A stretch of DNA of 64,000 bases, taken from NCBI GenBank assembly GCA_933207985.1, contig OW240916.1, positions 131,887,464 to 131,951,463 of the forward strand, written 5' to 3'. A program made the position numbers and the translations under genes. Position 1 is the first letter of the stretch, and each line of letters begins with the position of its first letter. Positions 10,796-22,713 of this stretch are shown piece by piece. The notes under the pieces were generated by a model. That model ran no database searches and was not told the DNA's origin. It saw only the letters and a list, made by a program, of their open reading frames with translations. The DNA is from Pelobates cultripes (taxonomy: Eukaryota; Chordata; Amphibia; Anura; Pelobatidae).

Positions 10796-11819
10796 GTATA
10801 AATGTTAAAGGTTCCGTTAATTAATAGTTGATTGTCAGCTTGTCACAGTCACTGTTCCGTTAATAATCCCTTAAATTAAATTAAAAAAAAAAAGACTTAG
10901 AACACAAAGAGAAGATTGTAAATTGCCTACAATTCTCCATTTAGTAAAAATTATTATTGGTTTGAATAATTTGATTTATATTTTTTTATATTTATTGTGT
11001 ATCTGTTTACGAATTACTGACAGGTATGAAGTCAAATCTATTTTAATTTTTTTTACTTCTCTGAGTGTCGAACACTAATATGATATAATCTGCCAGATTA
11101 ATCTGGGGAAGATTTTGTTTGTTTGTATACCACAGAGTAATCATTCCAGAAACAGATTCATAAAATGTATTTTTTGTCAGGAAGCCATGAAAACTTTACC
11201 AAGTTTTTTATTTCTGCCAGATGGCTTCATTTTAAGGAGACATTGTGCTTTTCTTATTCTGTAGTCTTAGAAATGACACGGACTTTTTGAACTGGTTCCA
11301 GGCTGGTTTGGAAAGCATGAATCCGCGCTCTCTGAGGATTGCAGGCAAAAGAAATTGTGGTCAGTTTACGTTTTACTTACTCACTTAACTGACAGTCCCC
11401 TATGAGTTAGAGAAATAACTATATTAATGTCTGGACACTAAGTACTGGCGTTTTACTGTAGTATTTATTTTTGTGTGATTTGTCATGTCAGTGATGGAGC
11501 CTTAATTGGAAATTGTAACATAAAGAATTAGAAGACTTTTTGTTTTGTCAAGAACAATTTTAAAGGAAAAACATTTTCCTCCAATTTCTACATCCCAGAA
11601 GAATTTCTTTATTTTGTATCTATTGCTGCTTTAATTATATCATTTTTCTCTGTGGTGTGAATTTGTGTACCCCATTGAGTGTTCCTGGAAGGGCCGCAGC
11701 TTACCTCGGTAATAGTATTTAAAAAAACAAAACAGGAAACTTTTGCATAAGGGATACGTTGAGCAGGGCTCATTTAACTTTCTGTTCACCTTACCTTGTC
11801 TGACATTCTTTCTTACTTT

Positions 11820-11880
11820 TGTTTTGTACAGTGCTGCATGGTATGTTGGTGCTAAATGATTATTAAAAATAATAAGAATT
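11820..11880 (+). repeat. LINE 3'-tail fragment
   Basis: 'tgtacagtgctgcatggtatgttgg' type sequence with 'tgctaaatgattattaaaaataata' resembles the CR1/L2 tail seen at 7441 and 46321. Confidence 0.35.
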
Positions 11881-13192
11881 GCTAAATGACAGATTGACAT
11901 TATGGGTGCTTAGCTTGAAATATATATTAATAGTCGCAATCAGTTTAGAAAGTAGTCCAGAAATATTACATTTTAGCTCTGAACTGGGTGAATAAGCAGT
12001 TTCTGTGGGGGAAGGAATTCCTACGTGACACATTGTGTTGCATTAAACTGGTCTTTTGGAATGTGCCATTGCATAATCATCTACAGTGCTGCACAAACTG
12101 CCCTCTCATTCTTAAGATTGACCACAGTCAACGTAAGGTCTTCTTGTCATTTCAGGCTTTTAACAATGGCTATTCCCGGACTATTCAGCTTTTGGCTAAC
12201 TCCAACACTTTGAGTGACATTCACTAAGTCTGATGCAAGTGTAACACACTTAGTCTATCACTATGTGCCTTACAGACCTGTGGAATGCAGCGATGGCTCA
12301 CGCCAGCATTTAGACAGTTTAGTGAACTCTGGAAAATTTTCTCTAATTTTCTAGAACATCAACTTTATTTGTTAAGATTTTTTAGGGCTTAATAACAGAC
12401 ACTTTTTATAATGGAAGAAATAGAGTTTTACTTTAGTGTCTGACATTAAGACTAAAAAAAAACCCCAATGTCTATTTGATTATATATAAAATAATTATGT
12501 CATTTAGGGTGACTCTCATCATTTCTTATCATGTATTTGTTTATCATTGCTAAACATTGATATATTCCATTTAAACTACATAGTTATTCCTGTATGATAA
12601 TTAGCAGTATTACTTTGTGTCAGTGGGATTCTACACAATGTTTGGTCAGTTCTGGAAAGCTATTTGCGACAAACTAAATCAACTCACATAATGCACCCAA
12701 CGGGTTTGTATCTAGGTGCATACAGACATTACTGGGCTGCAACAGGACACTAAACATAGTAAACCAAAACATTTGACAGTTTGAAAGTGTATATTTAACA
12801 TTACCTTTATCCTTAACATTTCTCATAAACAATTATTCTGTAAAAAATTTTAATCAGCTATACAACTTCTTAGGTCTTGTAAACGTTAGTTGTTTGTCAC
12901 CTTGTGATGTTGGGATTTTTTATGTAAATATGTAATTGCAAAAATTAGACAACAAAAGACAATACAGAAAAATTCTCCAACTCAGCTAGATCTACTGCTT
13001 AGAAATTTTAGCCTAAATATTACCACTTTAGTTTTTAATGAATAAACGTCTTATGTTGAGGCCAAAATGAAATTTTAAACATTTTAATAAAAGCTGTTTT
13101 GTTTTTGGTAATACCTTTACAATGTAACAAACCAGCAATTTTCATTATATATATACATCATATGTTAAAGAACGTGTGATTTTGTGACATTC

Positions 13193-13340
13193 AGGGTTAT
13201 TAACTAAACTGAGAATTCAAAGTAAATGTAAAATTTGCTAAAAAATGGAAGCATAACTAACCTAGATAATTTTTCAAGTTTGGCTATTCTGGATTCAGAT
13301 TTGAGATTCACTTTGAATTTTCACTTTAGTAAATAACCCT
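13193..13340. mobile_element. 148-bp palindromic MITE
   Basis: It starts AGGGTTATTAACTAAACTG and ends with the inverse TTTAGTAAATAACCCT. Inner matching halves are GAGAATTCAAAGTAAAT and CACTTTGAATTTTCAC. Decayed relatives lie at about 10606-10795, 13370-13475, 32430-32560, 36080-36220 and 44600-44735, making this one of the commonest families in the window. I could not define the target duplication, so the superfamily is open. Confidence 0.7.
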
Positions 13341-13369
13341 GTTAGCCGTGTTTAAGGCACAAATAGCAG

Positions 13370-14192
13370 AATTGGAACAATTCTCTAAGTCAGCTATGTT
13401 TCCAATTCAGCTACTTTGGCCTTAAATTTTAATTTCACCTTGAATTCTCATCAATTTTCACCTTAGTATATAGAATAAACCTGAAAGTGTTAAACTCATT
13501 GACCTGTTTTTTTTAGTTGAAAAGCTCAGATGTTTTAAGTCCATAAGAAAAAAAAAGTAAACAATTTCCAACAAACTAATCAAGGGTTTTATTATGTGAA
13601 TTGCGACGCTAAATATGTGATAATTGCAATAAAGTAGAAAAGAAAATATGTTTGGCCGTTATTGCAAAAAATAATAATAATAGTTTGCTAAAGCTTGAAC
13701 AAAACAGTGACTTGTACTGAAATGAAAACTGTCTTTCAACTTTTATGGCAAAATAGGGAATTTGGGAAAGATCGGAATGGTTTAGATTTTTCTTCACCAC
13801 ACTATTTTGGCCTGAATTCACAAGTCCATTGTCAACTCATCACAATTCACTGTTGTGATTAAAGCCATTGTGAAAAATACAGGTTTGACTGCTATAGGAC
13901 ATGAACAACAGTCATTAATATATTTTAGGAAACAAATAATTGTCACCTTTCACAGTTTCAAAACGATGCTTCAATATAAGTACAACAAATTAGTAAGGTT
14001 ACCACACTCCCTTTATCCTGTAAGTGCTAGTTCGTGCATACTGCTCTCCAGATTAAAATGGCTCAAGCTTGATAGTAATCATGATTTTCAATTTCTATGT
14101 ATAACAGCATGCAGACTTCTGTTTATCTTCTGATTATTTCTGAGAATGTAGAAACAACAGTGTTACCAAAGATATAGATGTTTAATAAATAT
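13370..14192. other. Intronic sequence with further decayed copies of the palindromic MITE
   Basis: 13370-13475 ('ccttaaattttaatttcacc', 'ttgaattctcatcaattttc') repeats the motifs of the 148-bp MITE. 13570-13860 has related 'gcctgaattcac...caattcac' fragments. No gene seen. Confidence 0.35.
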
Positions 14193-14196
14193 TTAA

Positions 14197-14510
14197 AGGA
14201 ACACTGGAAAACAAATATGTATTTCTAATACGATAGTACTGGAATAAATGTTTTAGTGTCCACCCCCCACCCAGGTGTTAAGATAAATGGTTTCTTCCAC
14301 ACCATGCCGGTCTAACTGCGGCTGGCCCCACCTCCTTCAATCTTGATGATCTTAGACAATCCAATGGAATAGGAAAGCATTGGGAGGCTATTGCGCATGC
14401 ACAGCTAAACACTATGCATTGAATACGCTTCTCTGAAAAGGCAGCATTTACACTGAAAAGCCTGTAGGGACAGGGTATAGACACCAGAATCAGTACATTA
14501 AGCTGTCCCT
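14197..14510. mobile_element. TTAA-flanked MITE
   Basis: TTAA at 14193-14196 and 14511-14514 encloses 314 bp beginning AGGAACACTGG and ending AGCTGTCCCT. The interior shares with 39655-40111 'aatcttgatgatc', 'ccaatg...ggaaagcattgggaggc' and 'gcgcatgc', followed by 'acactgaaaagcctgtaggg'. No coding capacity. Confidence 0.75.
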
Positions 14511-14514
14511 TTAA

Positions 14515-15021
14515 TGTAAGAAAATCCACTGTGAATTGTTACATTGGGACTATACCAGATTGGAATTTATCTGAAAACATTTTCCCCTTATGGTCAATAG
14601 AATTGTGATATCTAGAACATTTAAGGCTTTATTTAGTAAACACCAATTTGTAGTGAAACTGAATTACAACATGTGGGCAATAATAGTCAAGTTGAGTCTA
14701 TAACTGGATTGGGGAATTTTTCAAAACCAGCAGATATTAAATTAAATTAGGGGTTTGTTTACTAAAAGGTGATTGGTTGACCATTACCAACTGACTTGCA
14801 AATGTGAGGCAAAAAATAACTGACCAAGATATTTTTCCTAATCAATTTTTTTTCAAGTCATCAATTGAGGTTTTTAAGTCAGGAGTTAAACTGACATTAA
14901 GCTGACATGCCGCTCTGTTAAATATGCCCTGTAAATTGTTTTTTATTTTTTGTTCTTTCCTTGTTCTCCTTTATTTTGCTTCACTCTAAGAAGCAGAACA
15001 GTAAATGACAGCTGTGACAGC
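14515..15021. other. AT-rich intron sequence, no feature recognised
   Basis: Contains 'ggctttatttagtaaac'-type scraps of the palindromic MITE family but nothing that can be bounded. Confidence 0.35.
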
Positions 15022-15410
15022 TTAAAGGTTCTTTTTTTTTTTAATTCTTTATTTTTCAGTGCATCAACAGTGATACAGACATTTCTGCTTATGCCATAAA
15101 TGTATAAGGTTGAGTTAATGTAACAAACATATCCATACAGTGGTTACGCTAGAACAGTAAATGCACGTTTTTTGTATAGCGGTCTGGTGGGTTGTAACGA
15201 GGTGCCTACTAAAGTCCTGATAGTTGCTAGGCGAGAGATTGTGATCCGGTCATTCCTCACCGTAATGAACAGTATGGGAGTGCGATGACTGTTTTGGCCG
15301 TGGGGTTTTTAGGGCATTTGTCTCACTACCCGTCATTCTATGTGTTGGGTCACCTTGTATGCTGGGGTGGGCGTATAGGTCCCTCTTTACGTCTGGTGTC
15401 CCTTTAAATT
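15022..15410 (-). repeat. Probable L1-type 3' end on the minus strand
   Basis: The T-run at 15031-15042 followed by 'aattctttatttttcagtgc' is the complement of an A-rich LINE tail. The L1-like element at 25017-26360 ends 'gcactgaaaacaaaaataaagaattt' on the plus strand, which matches. The block is also bracketed by TTAA (15022-15025 and 15404-15407) with AGG/CCT edges, so a TTAA element carrying this tail is an alternative. Confidence 0.4.
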
Positions 15411-15841
15411 CAGTTTTACTGTATTCTGTTTGTCTGTTGTGCTATAGGATTTTCAAATCAAATCTAAGGTAAAGGGAATTTAATTATAGCACTGCAGAGT
15501 AATGTACCCATTTAATTATTAAAATCTCTGTAACTCAAAGTGTTAAATGATGCCTGCCAGACTCTACCACAGGACTCTGCCACATAAGAGAACCACCGCA
15601 CAACCAATGAGGTTTCAGCGACAACAGCACAGTGCCCATATTTTGCATATAAATAGTTTTTTTGTTGATTGCCCCAAACCTGTTCTGACTCACAGCCTGG
15701 AGGAGAGGTTTGCAGACTTCTGCGCTATGGAATTCCAAGTGTCTTAACACGTATTAATTTGAGTGTATGGCTTTTTAAAAAAAACAAAAAAACTGGTGTG
15801 GTCAGTACCAGCGGCATTATAACCTAAACTAGAAAACATAT

Positions 15842-15963
15842 GATAGATAGATAGATAGATAGATAGATACAGGTAGATAGATAGACAGATAGATACAGAT
15901 AGGTAATAGATAGATAGATAGATACAGATAGATAATAGATAGACAGATAGATACAGATAGATA

Positions 15964-16004
<41 letters not shown>

Positions 16005-16107
16005 AAGATAGATACAGATAGATAGATATATATAGATAGATAGATAGATAGATAGATAGAAAGATAGATAGATACAGGTAGATAGATAGATAGATAGATA
16101 GATAGAC

Positions 16108-16146
<39 letters not shown>

Positions 16147-16203
16147 AAGATAGATACAGGTAGAAAGATAGACAGATAGATATAGATAGATAATAGATAT
16201 ATG

Positions 16204-16242
<39 letters not shown>
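15842..16242. repeat. Long (GATA)n microsatellite, about 400 bp
   Basis: An almost pure tetranucleotide array with interruptions of GACA, AATA, GATACAG and GGTA. The long minus-strand open frames over it, reading repeated SIYL, are an artefact of a 4-bp unit with no stop in the TATC frame. Confidence 0.97.
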
Positions 16243-16496
16243 TTCTGCTGCTGCTTTAGCACTACTGTGCACATAAGCAGCCCAGGCTGAAATTCTTGCA
16301 GGATGAATATGGCGGACTTGGTACAACTGCGTCACATGTCACAAGAGGCAGAGATTCCTTCAGTGTGGCATTCACATATGGTATATGATAAACATGCATG
16401 TTTGTGTATGTGTGTATGCTTGCATGTGTGGGATTGTAACTTTTTTATCTGAAGTATTGTCAAACATTTAGCTTCTATCCCTTTCTAACACCGAAG

Positions 16497-17437
16497 TCTC
16501 ACTACTGGTGTTTTGGGAGAAATATAGGATGAAGGAGTGTCTCTGTTATGTTTTTCTTAGTGACAGTTGCCCCTTACTGCTATATTGGGATGAAGCGTGC
16601 TGCAGGCATTTACCTTTGCAGCACTTTCAGCTCATGCCTGCTCAAGCTTTTACTTTTATATACCTCCAACACTCCTTGATTGTTGGAGTGCAGGGAGATG
16701 GCCATACACACCATCCTGGCATGGCCCTCTCCCTTTTACTAGTAACGCTCAATGAGGCAAGCTCTCACTGGCCACACCCCATGCCTATCTCAATTCCCTA
16801 ACTTCCCAAACTTTCCCAACTTCAACTTCCCAAACCTTTGATGTGTATCTATCACGAAATATGATCATACAATTGCAACCACTGCACCATAAGGGTTATT
16901 TTCAGCACGTGCTGGCTTTGTCTTGACAATCTGGCATAGGATGTAAATGAAAAAAAAAAATACCCATCTCACTACTGGTGTTTTGGGAGAAATATAGGAT
17001 GAAGGAGTGTCTCTGTTATGTTTTTCTTAGTGACAGTTGCCCCTTACTGCTATATTGGGATGAAGCGTGCTGCAGGCATTTACCTTTGCAGCACTTTCAG
17101 CTCATGCCTGCTCAAGCTTTTACTTTTATATACCTCCAACACTCCTTGATTGTTGGAGTGCAGGGAGATGGCCATACACACCATCCTGGCATGGCCCTCT
17201 CCCTTTTACTAGTAACGCTCAATGAGGCAAGCTCTCACTGGCCACACCCCATGCCTATCTCAATTCCCTAACTTCCCAAACTTTCCCAACTTCAACTTCC
17301 CAAACCTTTGATGTGTATCTATCACGAAATATGATCATACAATTGCAACCACTGCACCATAAGGGTTATTTTCAGCACGTGCTGGCTTTGTCTTGACAAT
17401 CTGGCATAGGATGTAAATGAAAAAAAAAAAATACCCA
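16497..17437. repeat. Tandem duplication of a 470-bp unit
   Basis: 16497-16966 and 16967-17437 are the same sequence as far as I can compare by eye; the only difference seen is one extra A in the A-run of the second copy. Each unit contains a dyad (CTCCAACA...TGTTGGAG) and a 97-codon open frame (16508-16801 and 16978-17271) with no recognisable domain. The near identity implies a very recent duplication or an assembly artefact. Confidence 0.93.
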
Positions 17438-17513
17438 TCTTTAGTTAACTATTGTGTTGTGCAAAAATCTAGGAAGTGGCAACCATGATCCTTACTCTTT
17501 ACAAAATAAGTTT

Positions 17514-17633
17514 AAGGTCCACTAAAAACAGTGCTTTAAGGTCCACCAAAAACAGTACTTTAAGGTCCACCAAAAACAGTACTTTAAGGTCCACCAAAAA
17601 CAGTGCTTTAAGGTCCACCAAAAACAGTGCTTT
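17514..17633 (+). repeat. 24-bp minisatellite, five units
   Basis: Five consecutive copies of AAGGTCCACCAAAAACAGTGCTTT with T/C and G/A variants at three sites. Because 24 is a multiple of three, the frame starting at 17476 stays open and reads LRSTKNSA repeatedly (98 codons in all). No known protein is recognised, and coding is not supported by splice sites or context. Confidence 0.95.
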
Positions 17634-17639
17634 AAGTGC

Positions 17640-18690
17640 TTTGAAGCAATTGCCGGGTGAGAATGTGACTAAAGCCAATTTTCCTTCACCTGGGACATGT
17701 TTTCAATGCAGCTCTTCAAATATGCACAGTTTGTTTTGCATGAAAAAGCACTTTACTCTAGTATGTATGTAATGTGTAATGGCCATTTCATATGACATAC
17801 ATAGTGCTTTCTCGTGCAAATGATTTGTTTCTGTTTATAAGAGCAGCATGTTTTTTTTTTCTCTCTAAACGAGCAACTGAATTAATGTTTGCATGTGCAC
17901 AATAGCTTTTCAACCTCCAGTGACTTTACTTTTCTTAACACTAACCACTAATCTCCAGCTTTTGTCTCATATTGACAAGTAGATGGAGAAAAAAGAAACA
18001 CCATTCATTGCTGAAGTCATCTGCAGATTATTTTTTAGTACGACATCATAAGAATAAAAAGGTAATGAATGTGGCAGAAAATGCCAATCACTGGCACTAT
18101 CACACATAATCATACTAAACAAATATTTCCTAATGCATTTTGGCTTTAGTAGGACAACTTGGCATTCATGTTTTCGTGTGTTTAATGAGATCAGATATAA
18201 ATTAATATCAAACAGAGATAAAATGTCCACAATTGCATACATCTCTGCTTTTTGTATATGACATTTGTATGACCTGGCTTCTTTCATATAGATAATATGA
18301 AAGTATTTAACTAGGAAGGGTGCATTTATGTATTGCTAGTTTCCAAGTTCTCGTTTTAGGGCTTAAACCTTTCCCTTCCAGCAATGCGTATACACGTGCT
18401 AACATTCGTTTGTTTGCAGCCAGAATTAAATTTAGCTTATAAAGTCCCATTTATCTTATATTTTTTTCAGTTCTGATTTCATTCAACAGAGAAACAAAAT
18501 TATCTCACAGTGCTCCATTCTATAAATCTATATCTCTGCAGAGGTACTGTAAATTACATCCCTACTCCCTTATTCCATACTCTACATCAATCATTGGTGA
18601 GACAAATTACATGGATACTTTTTCAGGCAAAGAGAAGAGGTATGGGAGACTCCCGAGTGCACCAGCATGCAGCTTATGTACATACATTGA
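17640..18690. other. Intron sequence, no feature recognised
   Basis: AT-rich, apparently single-copy sequence without tandem repeats or clear transposon ends. Confidence 0.4.
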
Positions 18691-19210
18691 AGGGACACTG
18701 TAGGTTTTAAAATAACTTTAGCTTAATGAAGCAGTTTTCATGCCCCTGCAGTCTCACTGCTCAGTTCACTGCCATTTAGGAGCAAAATAACTTTGTTTAT
18801 ACAGCCCTAATCACACCTCCCTGCATGTGGCTTGCACAACCTTCCTAAACACCTCCTGTAAAGATAACTCTAATGTTTAAACTTCCTTTACAGCATATTC
18901 TGTTTAACTTAGAATTTCTTATCTCTTGCTTTGTTAACATCCTCCTAAATTTAGCAGGAACCTCCTGTGTGTGACTAAAGTTCAATTTACAGAGCATGTA
19001 ATAAAAACCTCTAAAGCAAGTTAACATGTGATTGAAAATGAAACATTTTTTTCATGCAGGCTGTGTGAGTCACATCCAGGAGATGTGCCTAGGACAGAAA
19101 GAAAAAATATTTAACTCCTAAATGATAGAGAATACAGCAGTGAAACTGTGGGGGCATGACCTAAACTGCTTCATTAAGCTAAAACATTTTAGTGCCTATA
19201 TAGAGTCCCT
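18691..19210. mobile_element. Full-length TTAA-type MITE, 520 bp
   Basis: It begins AGGGACACTGTAGG and ends CTATATAGAGTCCCT, followed by TTAA at 19211-19214. The left flank is TTGA (one change from TTAA). The subterminal dyad 'agcttaatgaagcag' versus 'ctgcttcattaagct' brackets the interior. A left-half relative is at 43449-43741. Confidence 0.75.
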
Positions 19211-19214
19211 TTAA

Positions 19215-19781
19215 GTCTATATTGATTTAAAATTTTATGTCTTTATATTCCCAAAAATGCCTTTAGGTTCTTTACACCTGGTTCAGTGCTTATAAGCAAG
19301 TGTATTTATCTGCTTTTTTTTTAATATAGCATTTTCAAATACCTACTATCTGAGACACAAATGTTGTTTTTAATTCAATTATAAGATAAAAGATACCACG
19401 TAATCTTTAACATCTGAGATTTCTCTTAATTGATTTGTGTAATGAATGAGCAAGAAATTAATATTGTATACATTTAGATAATTTTAAGGTTTTTATGTGT
19501 GGCACGTAATCTATGCGTGGCACCGGCATATTTATTTAACCTTTATGTGCTGGTTATGCATCCCATGTTTCAAATAAATTGTTTTTAAATTAAAAGAACA
19601 TAATAAGGAAGTTGCTAGGTTACTCACTGTCAACCTCAGGACAAAGACAGACTAAGTCGATCTTCATAGGGATTCCTGGAGGACTAATCACTGAACTATC
19701 TCACCTGAAATTGTGACCACTCAGACAGTAACACCACACCCCCCTCCACCCCACCCACCCATCCACCTTTTTTCTTTTTAA
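19215..19781. other. Intron sequence, no feature recognised
   Basis: AT-rich, with a CACC-rich tract at about 19733-19770 just before the next MITE. Confidence 0.4.
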
Positions 19782-19892
19782 AGGAACACTAGTGTCAACC
19801 AGACCAATTCATCTCAATGAAGTGGTCTGGGTATATTGTCCTTGATTTTAATTCCTAACACAGATATGTATTCCTAACACTATAGTGTTTGT
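19782..19892. mobile_element. Short TTAA-flanked MITE, 111 bp
   Basis: TTAA at 19778-19781 and 19893-19896. It starts AGGAACACTAGTGTC and ends AACACTATAGTGTTTGT, with an inner dyad around 'ttcatctcaatgaagtgg'. It is a compact member of the TTAA group. Confidence 0.65.
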
Positions 19893-19896
19893 TTAA

Positions 19897-22097
19897 TAAA
19901 TTTGCTATTACATTGGGTGTTCCAGGAATACATTAAACAGTACTTAGTTGTAACGTATCCCCCTTCACCCTAACTAGATTCTGGAACATATTATATATGT
20001 CACCATATTAAAGAGAAAATACACCCCTAAAGTTAATATCTACCGCATGTTCTACAGCTTTACCCAGAACAAAAACTATCTTCAACTGTAACAAAACACA
20101 TATCCTCTATTTTAATTTATTGCTTAACAACACCTGTAGAACTCTCTGGTGGTCCATTAAAGATATTGAAACCATTATTAGCCTATGACATATATTTATG
20201 AGCAAATGCATTAGAAGTTTCCTATAAATGACATCATCCAAGCATCCTGTTTCACTACTTGTGATCAGCAAAAGCGAAAGTGACATCACATGCCCTTTGC
20301 AGTCTCTGGTGCACTGAACTAGGTGCTCTGTTTTGCAACAAGCCTGACAGCTACAAAGGAAATTTTGGGGTTGAAAACCCAAATATCTGGATATAAGCTG
20401 CACCACTTGTTCACAGTGCACTGCAGGAGACTGTGATGTCATTTGTAGTGTAATGGTTGGCTGACCTGCACAGAGAAGTATTCTAGGCCGGAGACAGCAG
20501 GGTCTTGTGTGGAAGAGTAGAATATGTGGTTTTACTTTCAATGCAACTTAAATATCTGCTTAGTCCCCTACATTGATCTCAGGGGCCTACCTGAGAACGG
20601 TGGAGAGACAGTTATGCTAGCATGATGCACAAACAATTATGCTGTTTTGTGTATTATAAAATCCGTACATCCATTTGTGTTAGAGTTCGCTCTGTTTCAT
20701 GTTGTGTTATTGTTTAATTTAATCATGAACTGAGCTATTTTTTGTGTGTTCTAGAAGTGTATTTCTTACCTGAGTATACTGGTATATGGAGTAGATAGGA
20801 AATTATTATTTAGCTCATTTCATTAATCGTGGCTCCTTGCACGCCGAATGGTTACCTTAATGTAGCTATTGTTTATATAAGCATATTATTATGCATGCCC
20901 CTAATTTCACTTTACCAAATATGTCTGTTCTGAATTCCACTAAAATACCATTATCTTCTAAAAAAAAAATTTGTCTACACACAATATAGATCAGCCATCT
21001 AAACTACAACTCCCTCAATTTTCTGGACATCTATTACATTCAAAGAATTCTGGCCATCAACATCGGGGGTACTAGAGTTTGAGATTTCTGATCACATGGG
21101 AGGCCTAGGATGAAGTACTATGCAGCAATTGCCAGTGTTTCATGACATTTGTCAGATGTCAGCATTCTGCACAATTTCGTTCACTGAATATTTGTCTTAA
21201 TTGCCAGCTAATAGTTAATAATCATACAGCAGTTAAATATAAAATTAGTTGTATTCGTTCCCATTACATAATGTTCTTTTTCTAAGGGTTAGAGCTATGT
21301 TTATGACTGGGCTACAATTTACAGTAATGAGTTATTGTTATATAAGGGTTGATGCCATATATATCAATGTTAAATATACAAGATTAAAGTTACACAGTGG
21401 GGTTATATATTAGGTTTAGCGGTCAGGGCAAAACTTAGGGGTTTTGGAGGCTTATGACTTTGGACTATATTTGTAACAAAAACGTGCAGACATTACATAT
21501 ATGTCAGTCTAAGCAATTCTCTGCCAGTTCAGAGTTAAACCACTTTATTTCTTTAGCCATACCTCGCCTGATTGTGACTTTAACCAACTCCCTACTCACT
21601 TCCTGAAAAGAAGTGATCATTTTGGAACCTCTTACATGCCGATTGTGCTTACTTTAGAAGTCCTTATCGTCTGCTCTGTTAATTGACTGCTAGTGCAAAA
21701 CAGCCTCTTGTGTAAAATTAGATAATGTTATAGAAACACAAACAAAGAATAAATTAAAACTCCACAGGAAGAAACAAGAATTCTTCTACGTTTGCAGTCT
21801 TCTCCACAATATTAGATAAACTAATTTTGTGATCTAGTCCTGCACAATGTACATATTTTATTACATATACTATGTAAAATATCCAGTATTGTTTCATAAG
21901 TGTTTTATTACATTATTTAGACTTACATTGATTGTCATATATTCTCTATACTTCTCTACTAGAAGCATTTGATTGGACACTGTCCAGCATAAACACAGAA
22001 ATTAGTTCATGAATCATTGAATGCAACAGTTACAAACGCAAGTGCAGAACATTTATACAAAGTTAACAGTCTAATTTTCGCCTGTCAGTGAGTGCAA
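19897..22097. other. Intron sequence, no gene seen
   Basis: Mostly AT-rich. A 144-codon minus-strand open frame (20107-20541) has no recognisable domain, no splice context and a cysteine/leucine composition expected by chance. A T-run occupies 22098-22119. Confidence 0.4.
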
Positions 22098-22129
22098 GAT
22101 TTTTTTTTTTTTTTTTTTTATATTAATCA

Positions 22130-22331
22130 ATGAAGAGAATACACATTTCCCTGGTGGAGTGTTATGTGTTTGAGTTTATGAAGAGAATGTAGTTTCTCCT
22201 GGTGGGATGTTGTGCATTCACAATGGAAGACTATGAAGATGATGCTCTTTCTCCTGGGGAGTGTTTTGCCATCTCAATGGAAATCTGTGAATGAAAAGCA
22301 CATTCCTCTGGTAGAATGTTGCTGGTTTTAT
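22130..22331. repeat. Degenerate 48-56-bp tandem repeat, about four units
   Basis: Units start near 22131, 22179, 22234 and 22289 with 'atgaagagaat' or close variants and contain a 'tttctcctggtgggatgttg'-type core. The copies are old and diverged. Confidence 0.55.
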
Positions 22332-22713
22332 AACTACGTCATGTATTCTTATTATATTTTTTACTAATGTTCTACACCTTCTACAAGTATCAACTGTAAT
22401 CTGTTATCGTAGAATATCCTAAATTATTTTATAATAAAAAACAATACAGATATTCAGGAAAAAAAAATAAATCAAATTGGAAACCAGATCAGGCAAATAT
22501 TTAAAGAAGCATTTGTTCAAATTGAACATATATTTACATAAAAGGGTTTATACTCTAAGCTCTGAATTGGATTGTATAGAAAATAAAGTTGCAGAATTTA
22601 GGCCAAAATAGACGATTTTTAATACTTCTCCATCCTGGCTGTAGATACAACTGGGCTTTATAATATGTAATGAGTTTTACGGCTGCTATACTGGTTTGTG
22701 TATCCTAGTTAAG

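Noticed and set aside
15744..16335. Two long minus-strand frames (168-176 codons) reading repeated SIYL
   Set aside because: They are created by the GATA microsatellite, which lacks stops in that register.
16508..17271. Two identical 97-codon frames as a duplicated gene
   Set aside because: They sit in a 470-bp tandem duplication of non-coding-looking DNA with an internal hairpin; no domain recognised.
20107..20541. 144-codon minus-strand frame
   Set aside because: No recognisable domain, no splice-site context and chance-like composition.
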